From: Nakamurella sp. PAMC28650
GTDB lineage: Bacteria > Actinomycetota > Actinomycetes > Mycobacteriales > Nakamurellaceae
Assembly (NCBI RefSeq): GCF_014303395.1
Contig: NZ_CP060298.1
Span: forward strand, 3,243,001 to 3,307,000
DNA: 64,000 bases
Direction: 5' to 3'
The notes beneath the pieces were generated by a model. The model was not told the origin of the DNA. It worked only from the letters and a program-made list of their open reading frames with translations, and searched no databases. Below are positions 17,390-30,574 of the stretch, one piece after another (the first letter of the stretch is position 1; every line of letters starts with the position of its first letter). A program made the translations under genes and the position numbers.

Positions 17390-18495
17390 GCATTCCCGAC
17401 CACACCCAGGGCGGCGCGCGCCCCTTTGATCCCCAGAGCAGTGCCCAGAACGATGCGAACGCCGAGGACCAGCTGGACCCGAGCCGGCTGCCCGGTGACG
17501 CCGACATCGAGGCCTCCCTCCGGCCCCGCACCCTGGCCGAATTCGTTGGTCAGGTCCGGGTCCGCGAACAGCTGGAACTCGTGCTCTCGGCCGCGAAGCT
17601 GCGCGGGGCCGTGCCCGATCACATCCTGCTGGCCGGTCCGCCCGGTCTGGGCAAGACCTCGCTGGCCATGATCATCGCCGCGGAACTCGGGGCGGCCATC
17701 CGTCTGACGTCCGGTCCGGCCCTGGAACGCGCCGGCGATCTGGCCGCGATGCTGTCCAACCTGGTCGAGGGCGATGTCCTGTTCATCGACGAGATCCATC
17801 GGATCGCCAGGCCGGCGGAGGAGATGCTCTACCTGGCGATGGAGGACTACCGGGTCGACGTGATGGTCGGAAAGGGTCCCGGAGCCACCTCGATCCCACT
17901 GGACATCGCTCCCTTCACCCTGGTGGGCGCCACCACCCGGTCCGGTCAGCTGACCTCGCCACTGCGCGATCGGTTCGGCTTCACCGCCCACATGGAGTTC
18001 TACTCACCGGCCGAGTTGCTCAGGGTGATCACCAGATCAGCGGGCATCCTCGGTATCGAACTCCCGAAGGATGCCGGAGCGGAGATTGCGAAGCGGTCGC
18101 GCGGGACACCGAGGATCGCCAACCGGCTCTTGCGTCGTGTGCGCGACTTTGCGCAGGTCAGGGCGGGTGGCGTGGCAAACCTGGCGGTGGCCCGCGCCGC
18201 CCTCAAGGTCTATGACGTCGACGAACTCGGCCTCGATCGCCTGGATCGGGCCGTGCTGACCGCACTGTGCCGGTCGTTCGGCGGGGGACCGGTGGGGCTC
18301 ACCACGCTCGCGGTCGCGGTGGGGGAGGAGCCGACCACGGTCGAGGAGGTGTGCGAGCCGTTCCTCGTCCGCCTCGGCATGCTGGCCCGCACCCCCCGGG
18401 GCCGCGTCGCCACGTCGCTGGCCTGGTCCCATCTGGGTCTCAAGCCCCCGGCCGGCATCGGATCCGCGGTCACGCTGTTCGACGATCAGGACTGA
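17386..18495 (+). CDS. ruvB: Holliday junction DNA helicase RuvB
   Basis: RuvB is the hexameric AAA+ motor of branch migration. The 369-residue protein has Walker [12 protein letters not shown], Walker B FIDEIHR, sensor 1 in GATTRSGQL, the arginine finger region PLRDRFG and a C-terminal winged helix. It carries an N-terminal extension of about 35 residues before the conserved [11 protein letters not shown]. The GTG overlaps the ruvA stop by four bases. Confidence 0.96.
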   Translation: MSIPDHTQGGARPFDPQSSAQNDANAEDQLDPSRLPGDADIEASLRPRTLAEFVGQVRVREQLELVLSAAKLRGAVPDHILLAGPPGLGKTSLAMIIAAELGAAIRLTSGPALERAGDLAAMLSNLVEGDVLFIDEIHRIARPAEEMLYLAMEDYRVDVMVGKGPGATSIPLDIAPFTLVGATTRSGQLTSPLRDRFGFTAHMEFYSPAELLRVITRSAGILGIELPKDAGAEIAKRSRGTPRIANRLLRRVRDFAQVRAGGVANLAVARAALKVYDVDELGLDRLDRAVLTALCRSFGGGPVGLTTLAVAVGEEPTTVEEVCEPFLVRLGMLARTPRGRVATSLAWSHLGLKPPAGIGSAVTLFDDQD

Positions 18496-18771
18496 ACTGC
18501 GCGGGCTGATCTGCACAGGTCAGAACGGTGCCGGTCGTCGGCGGACACTGCGCGTCGGCCGCCGCGGTGGGGGGCCGTGGCGATCTCCATCGGCTACCCT
18601 GAAGTCATCTGTCGCAGGCGTCAGCGGCGAGGGGTCGAGATTGCTGCGGGGTCCGTGCATCAGGGCCGACAGGAACTTCGGTCGCCCACCGGTCGTTGCC
18701 CGCGTAGTTCCTGGCATTCCCCGGGCTGGTGGCCGAACGGTCCCCGCCCCCGCAATCCTTCGAGGAGAAGC

Positions 18772-19167
18772 ATGCAGAATCTTGCGCTCATGGTCCTGAT
18801 GTTCGGCGCGATCGGCGTGATGATGGTCTTCAGCTCGCGCAACAAGAAGAAGCAGGCCATCAGGGCGAAGGAACTGCAGGAGTCGATCGTCCCCGGCACC
18901 CGCGTGATGACGACCTCCGGTATGCACGCCACCGTCACTGCGGTCGCCGACGACACCATCGAACTGGAGATCTCCCCCGGCATCTACACGACCTGGGTCC
19001 GCGCCGCCGTCCGTGAGATCGTGGTCCCGGTCGCGGTCGACGAGGAGTTCGCCGCCACCGACTTCGACGATGCCGACTACGCCGAGCTCTCCGGTCAGGG
19101 CCAGGAGATCGAAGCCATCCACGACGACCGGCCGTCGCTGGAGAAGCGCAGCAACGACGTCAACTAG
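18772..19167 (+). CDS. yajC: Sec translocon accessory protein YajC
   Basis: YajC is a single-pass membrane protein that associates with SecDF and SecYEG. The 131-residue protein has one N-terminal helix (LALMVLMFGAIGVMMVF), a basic stretch (RNKKKQ), the conserved GTRVMTTSGMHATV domain and an acidic tail. GAGGAGAAG lies just before the ATG. The 276-base spacer after ruvB contains no convincing gene; a TACCCT near 18595 could be the -10 element for yajC-secDF. Confidence 0.9.
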   Translation: MQNLALMVLMFGAIGVMMVFSSRNKKKQAIRAKELQESIVPGTRVMTTSGMHATVTAVADDTIELEISPGIYTTWVRAAVREIVVPVAVDEEFAATDFDDADYAELSGQGQEIEAIHDDRPSLEKRSNDVN

Positions 19168-19301
19168 GCTCGTTGACCGTGCCGGATGTGCCGTCAGGGC
19201 ATCCGGTGGTGAACGCATGGGCGCAATCGCCCCGGCGTGTTGACGATTTTCGGCGTCCTGATCGCCTGTCGTCTGGAACGTATTGAGGAGATAGGCGCGA
19301 C

Positions 19302-21254
19302 GTGGCAAGCCCTGTTGGTCAGTTCCGACCCTGGCGGTTGATCACCGTTTTCGGGATCCTGGTGGTCGTTCTCTACGGACTGGTGTTCGGCACCTCGGGG
19401 TCGAATGCCCCCAAGTTGGGGATCGATCTCCAGGGCGGGACCCAGATCACCCTGACGGCCGAGACCCTGGACAAAAAGGCACCCTCTTCCTCCGCGATGC
19501 AGCAGGCGCAGGAGATCATGACCCGCCGGGTCAATGGTTCCGGCGTCGTCGGAGCCCAGGTCGCGATCGAGGGCAGCTCGAACCTCGTGGTCACCGTGCC
19601 GGGCAACGACGCGCTCACCGGCCTCACCGCCCCGGCCCGGCTGAACATCCGGCCGAACATCGCCCAGGGTTACGACTACGACCTGATCAGTGCTGCTCAG
19701 TCGACGGCGAAGACCACTGGGTCATCGACCACTGCGTCATCGGGCGCAGCAACCTCTGGCGCGTCCACGTCCGCGGGGGCGACCACCAAGGCGACGCCGG
19801 CGGCGGTCGTCGGTCAGCCGGGTGCCACCACCACCGCCTCGCCCCAGGGCGTCCGAGCGGCCGTGGCCGTCACGCCGCCGGTCATCACCACGCCCAAGGC
19901 CGCCGCGAACAAGACCACCACCGGCAAGACCGCCGCAGCCAAGACCACGGCCGCCACGAAGGCGGTAGCCGCACCGGCGGCTCCTGCATCGGCGGCTCCT
20001 GCGTCGTCGGCTGCCGCGTCGTCGGCTGCAGCGACCCCCGCGGCGGCGACCACGGCCGCAGCGGTCACGAAGACCGCATGGCCGTTGGCCGGAAGCAATC
20101 CGAGCAACCCCAACCAACCGGCCAGTGCTGCCACGTCCACCGCCTGGGTCGCAGCCGCGACGGCGGCCGTGAACGCCGGCGGGATCAGCTGCAAGAACAT
20201 CGCCGTGACCAGGGGCCTGGACGTGCCCGGTCTCCCCCTGCTGGCCTGCGGGAGCGCGCCCTACACGGCCGGGGCCAACCCCTGCTCGCCCGACACGACC
20301 ACCGCGTGCGTGTCGCTGGTCGACAAGACCCTGATCCCGGGCGACCAGATCTCCACTGCCGCCGCGGGTCTGAACCAGCAGGGCGCAGGCTGGATCATCA
20401 ACGTGACTTTCGACAGCACCGGATACCGGACCTGGTCGAGCTACACCGCCAACAACATCCAGAAGCAGACGGCGTTCACGTTGGACGGCGTGGTCATCTC
20501 CGACCCGGCCATCCAGCAGGCGATCACCACGACGACCACCCAGATCAGCGGGAGCTTCACCCAGTCCAGCGCCACCGACCTGGCCAACTCGCTGAACTTC
20601 GGCGCGCTGCCGTTGAACTTCAGCCAGGGCACCGCGACCAGCATCAGTGCCCAACTCGGCTCGCAGTACCTGAATGCCGGCCTGATCGCCGGCGGCATCG
20701 GACTGCTCCTGGTCATCGTGTACTGCCTGATCTACTACCGGCTGCTGGGCCTGATCACCATCGGTTCGCTGGTCCTGTCCGGCGGTCTGGTCTACGGGAT
20801 CATGGTGCTGCTCGGACGCTGGATCAACCTGAGCCTGGACCTGGCCGGCGTGGCCGGTCTGATCGTGGCGATCGGTATCACCGCCGACTCGTTCGTCATC
20901 TATTTCGAACGATTGAAGGACGAGGTACGGGAGGGTCGGACCTTCCGGTCCGCCGTCCCGCGGGGGTGGGAACGGGCCAAGCGGACCATCCTGTCCGCGG
21001 ACGCCGTGTCGTTCCTGTCCGCGGTGATCCTCTATCTGGTGGCGATCGGTGACGTGAAGGGTTTCGCCTTCACCCTCGGGCTCTCGACCATCCTCGACCT
21101 GGTGGTCGTCTACCTCGTGACGCATCCGTTGGTCGCCCTGGCATCCGGCAGCAAGATCTTCAATTCGGCGCGGTTCTCCGGGCTGGGATCGGTGGCCGCC
21201 GCCGGTGCGCGGCAACGGGCCGCGACCGCACGTCTGACTGCGAAGGAGGCCTGA
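19302..21254 (+). CDS. secD: protein translocase subunit SecD
   Basis: SecD works with SecF to pull exported proteins across the membrane using the proton gradient. The protein has a first membrane helix (residues about 13-33), the conserved LGIDLQGGTQITL strand, a periplasmic domain and five C-terminal helices including the AIGITADSFVIYFERLKDE region. It is 650 residues long because of an Ala/Thr/Ser-rich insert of about 130 residues (roughly 135-265) in the first periplasmic domain. The GTG start lies 13 bases after GAGGAG, a long spacing. secF follows after one base. Confidence 0.95.
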   Translation: MASPVGQFRPWRLITVFGILVVVLYGLVFGTSGSNAPKLGIDLQGGTQITLTAETLDKKAPSSSAMQQAQEIMTRRVNGSGVVGAQVAIEGSSNLVVTVPGNDALTGLTAPARLNIRPNIAQGYDYDLISAAQSTAKTTGSSTTASSGAATSGASTSAGATTKATPAAVVGQPGATTTASPQGVRAAVAVTPPVITTPKAAANKTTTGKTAAAKTTAATKAVAAPAAPASAAPASSAAASSAAATPAAATTAAAVTKTAWPLAGSNPSNPNQPASAATSTAWVAAATAAVNAGGISCKNIAVTRGLDVPGLPLLACGSAPYTAGANPCSPDTTTACVSLVDKTLIPGDQISTAAAGLNQQGAGWIINVTFDSTGYRTWSSYTANNIQKQTAFTLDGVVISDPAIQQAITTTTTQISGSFTQSSATDLANSLNFGALPLNFSQGTATSISAQLGSQYLNAGLIAGGIGLLLVIVYCLIYYRLLGLITIGSLVLSGGLVYGIMVLLGRWINLSLDLAGVAGLIVAIGITADSFVIYFERLKDEVREGRTFRSAVPRGWERAKRTILSADAVSFLSAVILYLVAIGDVKGFAFTLGLSTILDLVVVYLVTHPLVALASGSKIFNSARFSGLGSVAAAGARQRAATARLTAKEA

Positions 21255-21255
21255 G

Positions 21256-22722
21256 ATGGCAACGGACACCACCGAACTCGTCAGCCACGACGAGGCCGTC
21301 AGGCTGAGCCGGGCGCTGCACACCGGAAGCTTCGTCTCGCGCCTGGCCACCGGTACCGGGGCGTTCGACGTCATCGGACGCCGCCGCTACTACTACATGT
21401 TCTCCAGCTTTCTGCTGGTTTCTTCGATCCTGCTGATCCTGATCAAGGGTTTCCACCTCGGCACGGACTTCGCCGGTGGATCGACGCTCACCTTCACGCC
21501 GGCCAACGGCGGCAGTGTGTCGACCTCCAGCGTCAACCAGGTCCTGACCACGGCGTTGGGCAGCGGCAAGGTCGAAGCCGTCCAGACCCTGGGTGGCAAG
21601 ACCATCCAGGCCACCCTGGTCGCGCTGAACGAAACGCAGGTGGCGACCGGCAAAGCGGCCCTGGCCAAGGCGTTCTCGCTGGGCGCGGGCTCGGTGTCCG
21701 GTTCTGACGTCTCGTCGTCCTGGGGTGCGCAGATCTCCCAGCGGGCCATCCTCGCCGTCATCATCTTCCTCGTCGCGGTCGGCCTGTTCATCTGGATCCG
21801 CTACGAGAAGCGGGTGGCCATCGGAGCAGTGCTCTCGGTCATCCACGACGTGATCGTCACGGCCGGCATCTACTCGCTGGCCGGTTTCGAGGTCACCCCG
21901 GCCACCGTGATCGGGCTGCTGACGATCCTCGGATTCTCGCTCTACGACACCGTGGTGGTCTACGACAAGGTCCAGGAGAACGCCAGGGGTCTGACGTCGC
22001 TGCTGCGGCGCACCTATCCGGAGACCGCGAATCTCGCCGTCAACCAGACGCTGATGAGATCCCTCAACACCTCGCTCATCGCGCTGCTCCCGGTGGCCGG
22101 CCTGCTGGTCGCAGGTGTCGCGGTGCTCGGTGGTGGCACGCTCAAGGATCTCGCGCTGGTGCTGCTCGTCGGCATGCTCATCGGTGCCTACTCGTCGATC
22201 TTCGTGGCCGTGCCCATCGCGGTCGACCTGAAGATGCGGGAGACCACCATCATCAATCACACGGCACGCGTGCTGGCCAAGCGCAAGGCCGACGGGCTGA
22301 TCGTCGACGCGGACGGGGACCCGGTCGGGGTCAAGTCGTCGACCGGGATCGACCGACCCAGAACGGCCCCCGCCGTGAACCCGCTGGCGGCGGGCCTGAA
22401 GCCCAGCGCAGCCCCGAAGCCCGGCGTGAAGCCGCAGCGCCCCGGCCGTCCGGCGGCCGGCAAGGTCGTCGCGGGAAGATCGGTTCCCGCCGGCAGGCCG
22501 GTGTCCACCACCAAGGCGCCCGTGAAGACGGCCGCCTCTCCCGTCGACGAACCTGCCGCCGCCGTGCCTTTCACCCAGGCCGGTCCGGCCGAGTCGCAGC
22601 CGACGGCGGCCGAGACGGTCGCGATGTTGGCCAACGAGGCGGTCAATGCTTCCCCGGCACCGGCGTCGAAGGCGCGACCCAGTGGCAAGGTGGCCCGACC
22701 GACGGGCAAGCGTGGGCGCTGA
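21256..22722 (+). CDS. secF: protein translocase subunit SecF
   Basis: SecF is the partner of SecD in the translocase motor. It has the first membrane helix, the diagnostic GTDFAGG motif, the short periplasmic domain and five further helices with the GFSLYDTVVVYDKVQEN signature. At 488 residues it is longer than usual because of an Ala/Pro/Lys-rich cytoplasmic tail of about 130 residues. The ATG is one base after the secD stop, and its own end overlaps apt by 11 bases, giving a yajC-secD-secF-apt unit. Confidence 0.95.
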   Translation: MATDTTELVSHDEAVRLSRALHTGSFVSRLATGTGAFDVIGRRRYYYMFSSFLLVSSILLILIKGFHLGTDFAGGSTLTFTPANGGSVSTSSVNQVLTTALGSGKVEAVQTLGGKTIQATLVALNETQVATGKAALAKAFSLGAGSVSGSDVSSSWGAQISQRAILAVIIFLVAVGLFIWIRYEKRVAIGAVLSVIHDVIVTAGIYSLAGFEVTPATVIGLLTILGFSLYDTVVVYDKVQENARGLTSLLRRTYPETANLAVNQTLMRSLNTSLIALLPVAGLLVAGVAVLGGGTLKDLALVLLVGMLIGAYSSIFVAVPIAVDLKMRETTIINHTARVLAKRKADGLIVDADGDPVGVKSSTGIDRPRTAPAVNPLAAGLKPSAAPKPGVKPQRPGRPAAGKVVAGRSVPAGRPVSTTKAPVKTAASPVDEPAAAVPFTQAGPAESQPTAAETVAMLANEAVNASPAPASKARPSGKVARPTGKRGR

Positions 22723-23254
22723 CCTCGGCGCCGTCGGGCGCGCAGGGCGGGCCATCGACCGGCTGACCCGGGTCCAGCAGGACTTCCCGGCACCCGGAGT
22801 GTTGTTCCGTGACCTGACGCCGGTGCTGGCCGATGCCGATGCTCTGCACGCCATCGCTGCCGCCCTGGCCGGCGGGCTCGGCGACTTCGACGTGGTGGCC
22901 GGTCTGGAATCCAGAGGCTTCCTGCTGGGTGCGGCCGTCGCCATGACGGCCGGCACCGGCGTGCTCGCCATCCGCAAGCCCGGGAAACTGCCCGGCGAAA
23001 TCCTGTCGGAGGACTACGCCCTGGAGTACGGAACGGCCGGTCTGGAGCTCAACCCCGATGACGTCTCCCAGGGGCCCCGGGTCCTGGTCGTCGACGATGT
23101 CCTGGCGACCGGGGGCACTGCTGCCGCGGCCTGCCGGCTGCTCCGCCGGGCCGGCGCCACCGTCGTCGGAGTCGCCGTCTGCATCGAGCTGGTCGCCCTC
23201 GGCGGCCGTGGGCAGCTCGCCGACACCCCGTGCACGGCGATCAGGGAGTACTGA
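22712..23254 (+). CDS. apt: adenine phosphoribosyltransferase
   Basis: Apt salvages adenine to AMP using PRPP. The 180-residue protein has the PRPP-binding motif [17 protein letters not shown] and the family segments [18 protein letters not shown] and [13 protein letters not shown] chose the GTG inside the end of secF, which gives the usual N-terminus; the open frame extends further upstream. The apt-relA order is conserved in actinobacteria and ties purine salvage to (p)ppGpp metabolism. Confidence 0.94.
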   Translation: MGADLGAVGRAGRAIDRLTRVQQDFPAPGVLFRDLTPVLADADALHAIAAALAGGLGDFDVVAGLESRGFLLGAAVAMTAGTGVLAIRKPGKLPGEILSEDYALEYGTAGLELNPDDVSQGPRVLVVDDVLATGGTAAAACRLLRRAGATVVGVAVCIELVALGGRGQLADTPCTAIREY

Positions 23255-23345
23255 GCGCGGGTCGTTCGGTGGTCGGCGGCGGGCATCCCGGTCGGGAAGG
23301 TCGCGCAGCCCCCCGGCGTTATGCTCGGAAGGGAGCGGAGATTCG

Positions 23346-26072
<2,727 letters not shown>

Positions 26073-26113
26073 TCCGCTGGGCCCTGTCGCGTCACCCGCG
26101 CGGCCGGTTGCGA

Positions 26114-27031
26114 CTACTTGCTCGACGCCGCGGTCGGCTTGACGGTGGCGCCACCGGTGGGCACGACTGCAGCGGAGGCCGCGGCCGAGGACGCCGTCGC
26201 GTAGGTGCCGGTGGCGCTCAGTGCGTCGGACGGGACGGTCACCGAGTCGATGACGGCCTTGGCCACCGGGGCACCGTCCTGGGAGTTGTTCCTGGACCCC
26301 TTCGCGGCGATGTCCTGGATGACGGCCATGCCGGCGTCTGAGACCTTGCCGAACACCGTGTACGTCGGTGACAGCGTCGAGTCCTTGTAGACGATGAAGA
26401 ACTGGGAACCGTTGGTCCCGGACCCCGAGTTGGCCATCGCGATGGTGCCCCTGGGGTAGGTTTTCGTCTTCCCGAGTTCATCGGCGAAGGAGTAACCGGG
26501 CCCGCCGTTGCCGACGCCCGTCGGGTCGCCGCACTGCAGGATGTTCAGCGCGGAGTTGCCGGTCAGACGCCAGCAGGGGGAGTTGTCGTAGAACTTCTGC
26601 GACGCCAGCGACACGAACGAGTTGACCGTGCAGGGAGCCGCAGCCCGGTCCAGGGTGATGTCGACCTTCTGGCCGTTGAGCGTGATGGTCGACGCGACGG
26701 TTCCGGTGTTGGCGGGGGAGAGGTTCGACGGCTTGTCCACCTTCTTCGCCGCCTTGCCGGCGGTGGTGTAGGTGCACGGTGTCTTGGGTGCGGCCGGGCT
26801 GGTGGCCGCCGTTTCGGTACCCGTCCCGCTGGCGGTGGAGGCCGCCCCGGAGCCGCTGCCCCGGGTGGTCGCGAACCAGATGCCGCCGCCGATGACCAGG
26901 ACGGTCGCGACCACTCCGACGATGACGAGCCGCTGACGGCGGCCGCGTTCCCGCTCCTCGCGGCGGACGAGCTGGCGCTCAAGCTTCCGCTTGGCTGCTT
27001 CGCGTCGCTGCTGGTTGCTGGGCACTGTCAT
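26114..27031 (-). CDS. membrane-anchored cyclophilin-type peptidyl-prolyl isomerase
   Basis: A 305-residue protein with a basic, charged N-terminus and one membrane helix (LVIVGVVATVLVIGGGIWFA, residues about 37-57). A Ser/Thr/Ala linker follows, then an extracytoplasmic cyclophilin domain with SQFFIVYKDSTLSPTYTVFG and GTIAMANSGSGTNGSQFFI. Two cysteines (in APKTPC and APCTVNSF) may form an external disulfide. Its place next to relA matches mycobacterial PpiB (Rv2582). The ATG at 27031 was chosen because homology and the charged N-terminus begin there. Confidence 0.88.
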   Translation of the reverse strand: MTVPSNQQRREAAKRKLERQLVRREERERGRRQRLVIVGVVATVLVIGGGIWFATTRGSGSGAASTASGTGTETAATSPAAPKTPCTYTTAGKAAKKVDKPSNLSPANTGTVASTITLNGQKVDITLDRAAAPCTVNSFVSLASQKFYDNSPCWRLTGNSALNILQCGDPTGVGNGGPGYSFADELGKTKTYPRGTIAMANSGSGTNGSQFFIVYKDSTLSPTYTVFGKVSDAGMAVIQDIAAKGSRNNSQDGAPVAKAVIDSVTVPSDALSATGTYATASSAAASAAVVPTGGATVKPTAASSK

Positions 27032-27287
27032 CCTCCATGCAAGGTTCAACGAAGGGCCGGTCGTGTGACAAGGGCCCCGGCGGGTGAGTCTAGGTGACGC
27101 GCGGACCGGCCTCTGGCGCAAACCGATGTGAACGGCCTGTGGGTGGTCCGCCCGGGTGCCCGTGGGTGGTCGCCGCCGGGTCCCCCGAGTGGTCGCTGCC
27201 GCTGGCGGCGTGCGGTGACGGTGGGCGGTCTGCGCGGGCCGGGGGTGGGCGGTCTGCTCGGGTAGAAGGCGCAGGGGGCGGCAGCGT

Positions 27288-27293
27288 TAGGGT
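27288..27293 (+). promoter_or_regulatory. -10 element for a leaderless start
   Basis: TAGGGT begins exactly 12 bases before the GTG at 27300. The 268-base divergent spacer behind it holds G-rich imperfect repeats (GTGGGCGGTCTGC twice) but no gene. Confidence 0.5.
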
Positions 27294-27299
27294 TGTGGG

Positions 27300-27962
27300 G
27301 TGTTCATCGCAGGTTTCCCCGCTGGCTCGTTCCAGGCCAACTGCTACGTGATCGGCGGCGAGCGCGGTGGCGACGCGCTGGTCGTCGACCCCGGCCAGGA
27401 CGCCTCCGAGCGACTGTCGAGCGTGCTGGCCGAGCATCGGATGCGTCCCGTCGCCGTGCTGCTCACCCACGGGCACCTGGATCACGTCGCATCGGCCGCC
27501 GCGGTCGCCGATGCCGCGGGCATTCCGGCCTACCTCCACGGAGCCGACGACTACATGCTCGACGATCCGCTGGCGGCCCTGTCCCCGGGAGCCGGGGTGA
27601 TGCTGGCCGGCATGGACCTGACCGGTCTGCGTCCGGACACCGTCCTGACGCTGACCGACGTCGAAGAACTTCGATTGGCCGGGCTGACGCTCCAGATCGA
27701 TCACACCCCCGGCCATACCGGCGGTGGTGTCGTCTACCGGATCGGCGCGGACGGCGACCGGCCCGAGGTGCTGCTGACCGGGGACACGCTGTTCGCCGGC
27801 TCGATCGGGCGGACCGATCTGCCCGGGGGTTCCACCGAACAGCTGATGGCCTCGATCGCCACCCACCTGCTCACCCGCGGCGACGAGGCGGTCGTGCTGC
27901 CCGGTCATGGGCCGACCAGCACCATCGGCGACGAGCGTCGCAGCAACCCGTTCCTGACCTGA
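27300..27962 (+). CDS. metallo-beta-lactamase-fold hydrolase (glyoxalase II-like)
   Basis: A 220-residue hydrolase with the zinc-binding motif THGHLDH and later metal ligands in [17 protein letters not shown] and PGHGPTS. The family contains glyoxalase II-like thioesterases and other hydrolases; the substrate here is unknown. It lies between the cyclophilin gene and hisS, as Rv2581c does in Mycobacterium. It starts with GTG immediately after a -10 element and is probably leaderless. Confidence 0.88.
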   Translation: MFIAGFPAGSFQANCYVIGGERGGDALVVDPGQDASERLSSVLAEHRMRPVAVLLTHGHLDHVASAAAVADAAGIPAYLHGADDYMLDDPLAALSPGAGVMLAGMDLTGLRPDTVLTLTDVEELRLAGLTLQIDHTPGHTGGGVVYRIGADGDRPEVLLTGDTLFAGSIGRTDLPGGSTEQLMASIATHLLTRGDEAVVLPGHGPTSTIGDERRSNPFLT

Positions 27963-28017
27963 GGTCCCGCGTTCCGCAGGATCACCGATCGCCACCGAGA
28001 AAAGACGGATCGAGCAG

Positions 28018-29322
28018 ATGGCCGGCAAGACCACGATCAGCGCGCCCAAGGGCGTACCCGACTACATCCCCCCGGCCTCCCGGACGTTCGTCGCCGTCCG
28101 GGACATGCTGGTCGCAGCCGCCGACCGGGCCGGCTACTCCCCGATCGAGCTCCCGGTGTTCGAGGACACCGCGCTGTTCACCCGCGGGGTCGGGGAATCG
28201 ACCGACGTGGTCTCCAAGGAGATGTACACCTTCACCGACCGGGGCGACCGTTCGATCACGTTGCGGCCGGAAGGGACCGCCGGCGTCATGCGGGCCGTCA
28301 TCGAGCACGGCCTCGACCGCGGCGCCCTGCCCGTCAAGCTCGTCTACGAGGGCCCGTTCTTCCGCTCCGAGGCTCCGCAGGCCGGGCGCTACCGTCAGTT
28401 CCACCAGGTGGGCATCGAGGCGATCGGTTCCGACGACCCCGCGTTGGACGCAGAGGTGATCGCCGTCGGGCACGAGGCCTACCGGGCCATCGGCCTGACC
28501 GGGTACCGGTTGGAGCTCACGTCGCTGGGCGATGCCGTCGACCGCCCCGCCTACCGGGAGAAGCTGCAGGCATTCCTGGCCGGTCTCCCGCTGGACGAGG
28601 CGACCAGGGAGCGGGCGAAGCTCAACCCCCTGCGGGTGCTGGACGACAAGCGCCCGGCCGTGCAGGCCCTGCTGTCCGATGCGCCGCTGATGCTGGACCA
28701 CCTGTCGTCGGGGTCCGGAGAGCACTTCAGGCAGGTGCTGGCGATCCTGGACCGGCTGGCCGTGCCGTACGTCGTCAACCCGCGGATGGTGCGCGGGCTG
28801 GACTACTACACGCGGACCACGTTCGAATTCGTGCACCCGTTGCTGGGCGCGCAGTCCGGCCTCGGCGGCGGCGGGCGGTACGACGGCCTGATGGCCGAGC
28901 TCGGTGGACAACCGTTGTCCGGCATCGGGTTCGGGCTCGGTGTCGACCGCACGGTGCTCGCGGCCGCTGCGGAGGGTCTCACCGTGGGGCAGAGCGCCCG
29001 GTGCGAGGTCTACGGCGTGCCGATGGGCGAAGGCGCCTCCCGGGAACTCGCGGTGATCGCCGGGCGCCTGAGGGCCGCCGGCATCAGGGTCGACCGTTCC
29101 TACGGTGGTCGCGGCCTCAAGGCCGCGATGAAGTCGGCCGACGCGTCCGGGGCCAGGATCGCGCTGGTGCTCGGCGACCGCGACCTCGAGCAGGGCACGG
29201 TGATGGTCAAGGATCTGTTGTCCGGCGATCAGCACCCGGTCGCGCTCGACCGGGTGGAGTCTGCGGTGCGGGACATCCTCGGCGATCCGACCCCGACCGT
29301 GCCGGCGCATCGACCGGAATGA
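28018..29322 (+). CDS. hisS: histidyl-tRNA synthetase
   Basis: This class II synthetase charges tRNA-His. The 434-residue protein has motif 2 in [20 protein letters not shown], the histidine-binding [10 protein letters not shown] and [11 protein letters not shown] segments, and a C-terminal anticodon-binding domain ending with [19 protein letters not shown]. The ATG start is 55 bases after the hydrolase stop, so the two may be co-transcribed. Confidence 0.96.
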   Translation: MAGKTTISAPKGVPDYIPPASRTFVAVRDMLVAAADRAGYSPIELPVFEDTALFTRGVGESTDVVSKEMYTFTDRGDRSITLRPEGTAGVMRAVIEHGLDRGALPVKLVYEGPFFRSEAPQAGRYRQFHQVGIEAIGSDDPALDAEVIAVGHEAYRAIGLTGYRLELTSLGDAVDRPAYREKLQAFLAGLPLDEATRERAKLNPLRVLDDKRPAVQALLSDAPLMLDHLSSGSGEHFRQVLAILDRLAVPYVVNPRMVRGLDYYTRTTFEFVHPLLGAQSGLGGGGRYDGLMAELGGQPLSGIGFGLGVDRTVLAAAAEGLTVGQSARCEVYGVPMGEGASRELAVIAGRLRAAGIRVDRSYGGRGLKAAMKSADASGARIALVLGDRDLEQGTVMVKDLLSGDQHPVALDRVESAVRDILGDPTPTVPAHRPE

Positions 29323-29421
29323 CATCCGCGGTTTTGGCGCTGTGGACGCGGGATCTCATTCCGGTCGATGAGGCGGGGCGGCGGCGTGGGACTGCGGGGG
29401 TGGGCGGGAGTTGCCGGCTGG

Positions 29422-29437
29422 TCAAACATGTGTTCGA
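29422..29437. promoter_or_regulatory. LexA/SOS box upstream of the radical SAM gene
   Basis: TCAAACATGTGTTCGA matches TCGAACNNNNGTTCGA at 11 of 12 defined positions. It ends seven bases before the ATG, where LexA binding would block transcription or initiation. The mycobacterial counterpart Rv2578c is reported to be in the LexA regulon. Confidence 0.75.
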
Positions 29438-29444
29438 ATGAGGG

Positions 29445-30503
29445 ATGCGCTGGGAGAAGCAGACCGTCGAAGCAGAGGACGTGACGGCACTTCCGGGAAT
29501 GGGCCGGATGGCCGGTCTGGTGCGGACCGTGCGAACCCCTGAGTTCGCCGGCGTGACGTTCCACGAGGTCAACGCGAAGTCCGCGCTGAACCACATCGCC
29601 GGCACTTCACCGGTGCCGTTCCCCTGGTCGGTCAACCCCTACCGGGGGTGCACGCACGGGTGCGTGTACTGCTTCGCGCGAGGCACCCACTCCTATCTGG
29701 AGTTCGACACCGGCCACGACTTCGACACCCAGATCGTCGTCAAGATCAACGTCGCCGACGTGTTGCGTCGAGAGCTCGGCCGTCGCAGCTGGCAGCGGGA
29801 ACACGTCGCGATGGGGACCAACACCGATCCCTACCAGCGGGCCGAGGGGCGCTACCGGCTGATGCCGGGGGTGATCAAGGCGCTGGCGGACAGCGGAACG
29901 CCGTTCTCCATCCTGACGAAGGGCACCGTGCTCTCCCGCGACCTCCCGCTGCTGACGTCCGCCCAGCGGCAGGTTCCCGTCGGGATGGGGGTGTCGCTGG
30001 CTCTGCTGGACCCTGATCTGCAGGCGCTGCTCGAACCGGGCACCCCGTCTCCGAGAGCGCGACTGGACCTGGTCCGCAGGATCACCGCCGCCGGACTCCC
30101 GTGCGGGGTGCTGATCGCTCCGCTGCTACCGCACCTGACGGACGGCGAGGATCAGCTGAGGCAGTTGGTGGGCGAGCTGGTGGAGGCGGGCGTCACCGGC
30201 GTCAGCGCGATCGCGCTGCACCTGCGTCCGGGAGCACGGGAATGGTTCTTCGGCTGGTTGCGCCGCACGAGACCGGACCTGGTGGCGGTCTACGAGCGCC
30301 TCTACGCCCGGGGGTCCAACGCTGCACCGGAATACCGTCGGTTGCTGTCGGAGAGGTTCCGGGCGGTCCGCTCCGAGTTCGGGCTCGACGCGGCCGACCC
30401 GCCCTCGAACCGGGGCGTGCCCGGCGAGACCGGCGCGTCGTTCCCGGCCGGAAGTCTTCCCCGGCAGCATGTCCCGGCTGTCGAGCAGGAAACACTGTTC
30501 TGA
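29445..30503 (+). CDS. Rv2578c-family radical SAM protein
   Basis: A 352-residue radical SAM enzyme with the iron-sulfur motif CTHGCVYC (cysteines near residues 69, 73 and 76), preceded by the family's SVNPYRG. The fold and the CX3CX2C spacing are those of the SplB-related group to which Rv2578c belongs. The reaction is not established; a DNA-damage role is suggested by the LexA box directly upstream. The gene follows hisS, as Rv2578c lies near hisS in mycobacteria. Confidence 0.85.
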   Translation: MRWEKQTVEAEDVTALPGMGRMAGLVRTVRTPEFAGVTFHEVNAKSALNHIAGTSPVPFPWSVNPYRGCTHGCVYCFARGTHSYLEFDTGHDFDTQIVVKINVADVLRRELGRRSWQREHVAMGTNTDPYQRAEGRYRLMPGVIKALADSGTPFSILTKGTVLSRDLPLLTSAQRQVPVGMGVSLALLDPDLQALLEPGTPSPRARLDLVRRITAAGLPCGVLIAPLLPHLTDGEDQLRQLVGELVEAGVTGVSAIALHLRPGAREWFFGWLRRTRPDLVAVYERLYARGSNAAPEYRRLLSERFRAVRSEFGLDAADPPSNRGVPGETGASFPAGSLPRQHVPAVEQETLF

Positions 30504-30574
30504 GCCACAGCCGAAGAAGACCGCCGAGGAAGACCGCCGGGGCGAGGTCCCTGGGACCGCCGTCAGGTCAGGGG

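Noticed and set aside
19737-21374. 545-codon open frame on the minus strand
   Set aside because: It is antisense to secD and has no family features.
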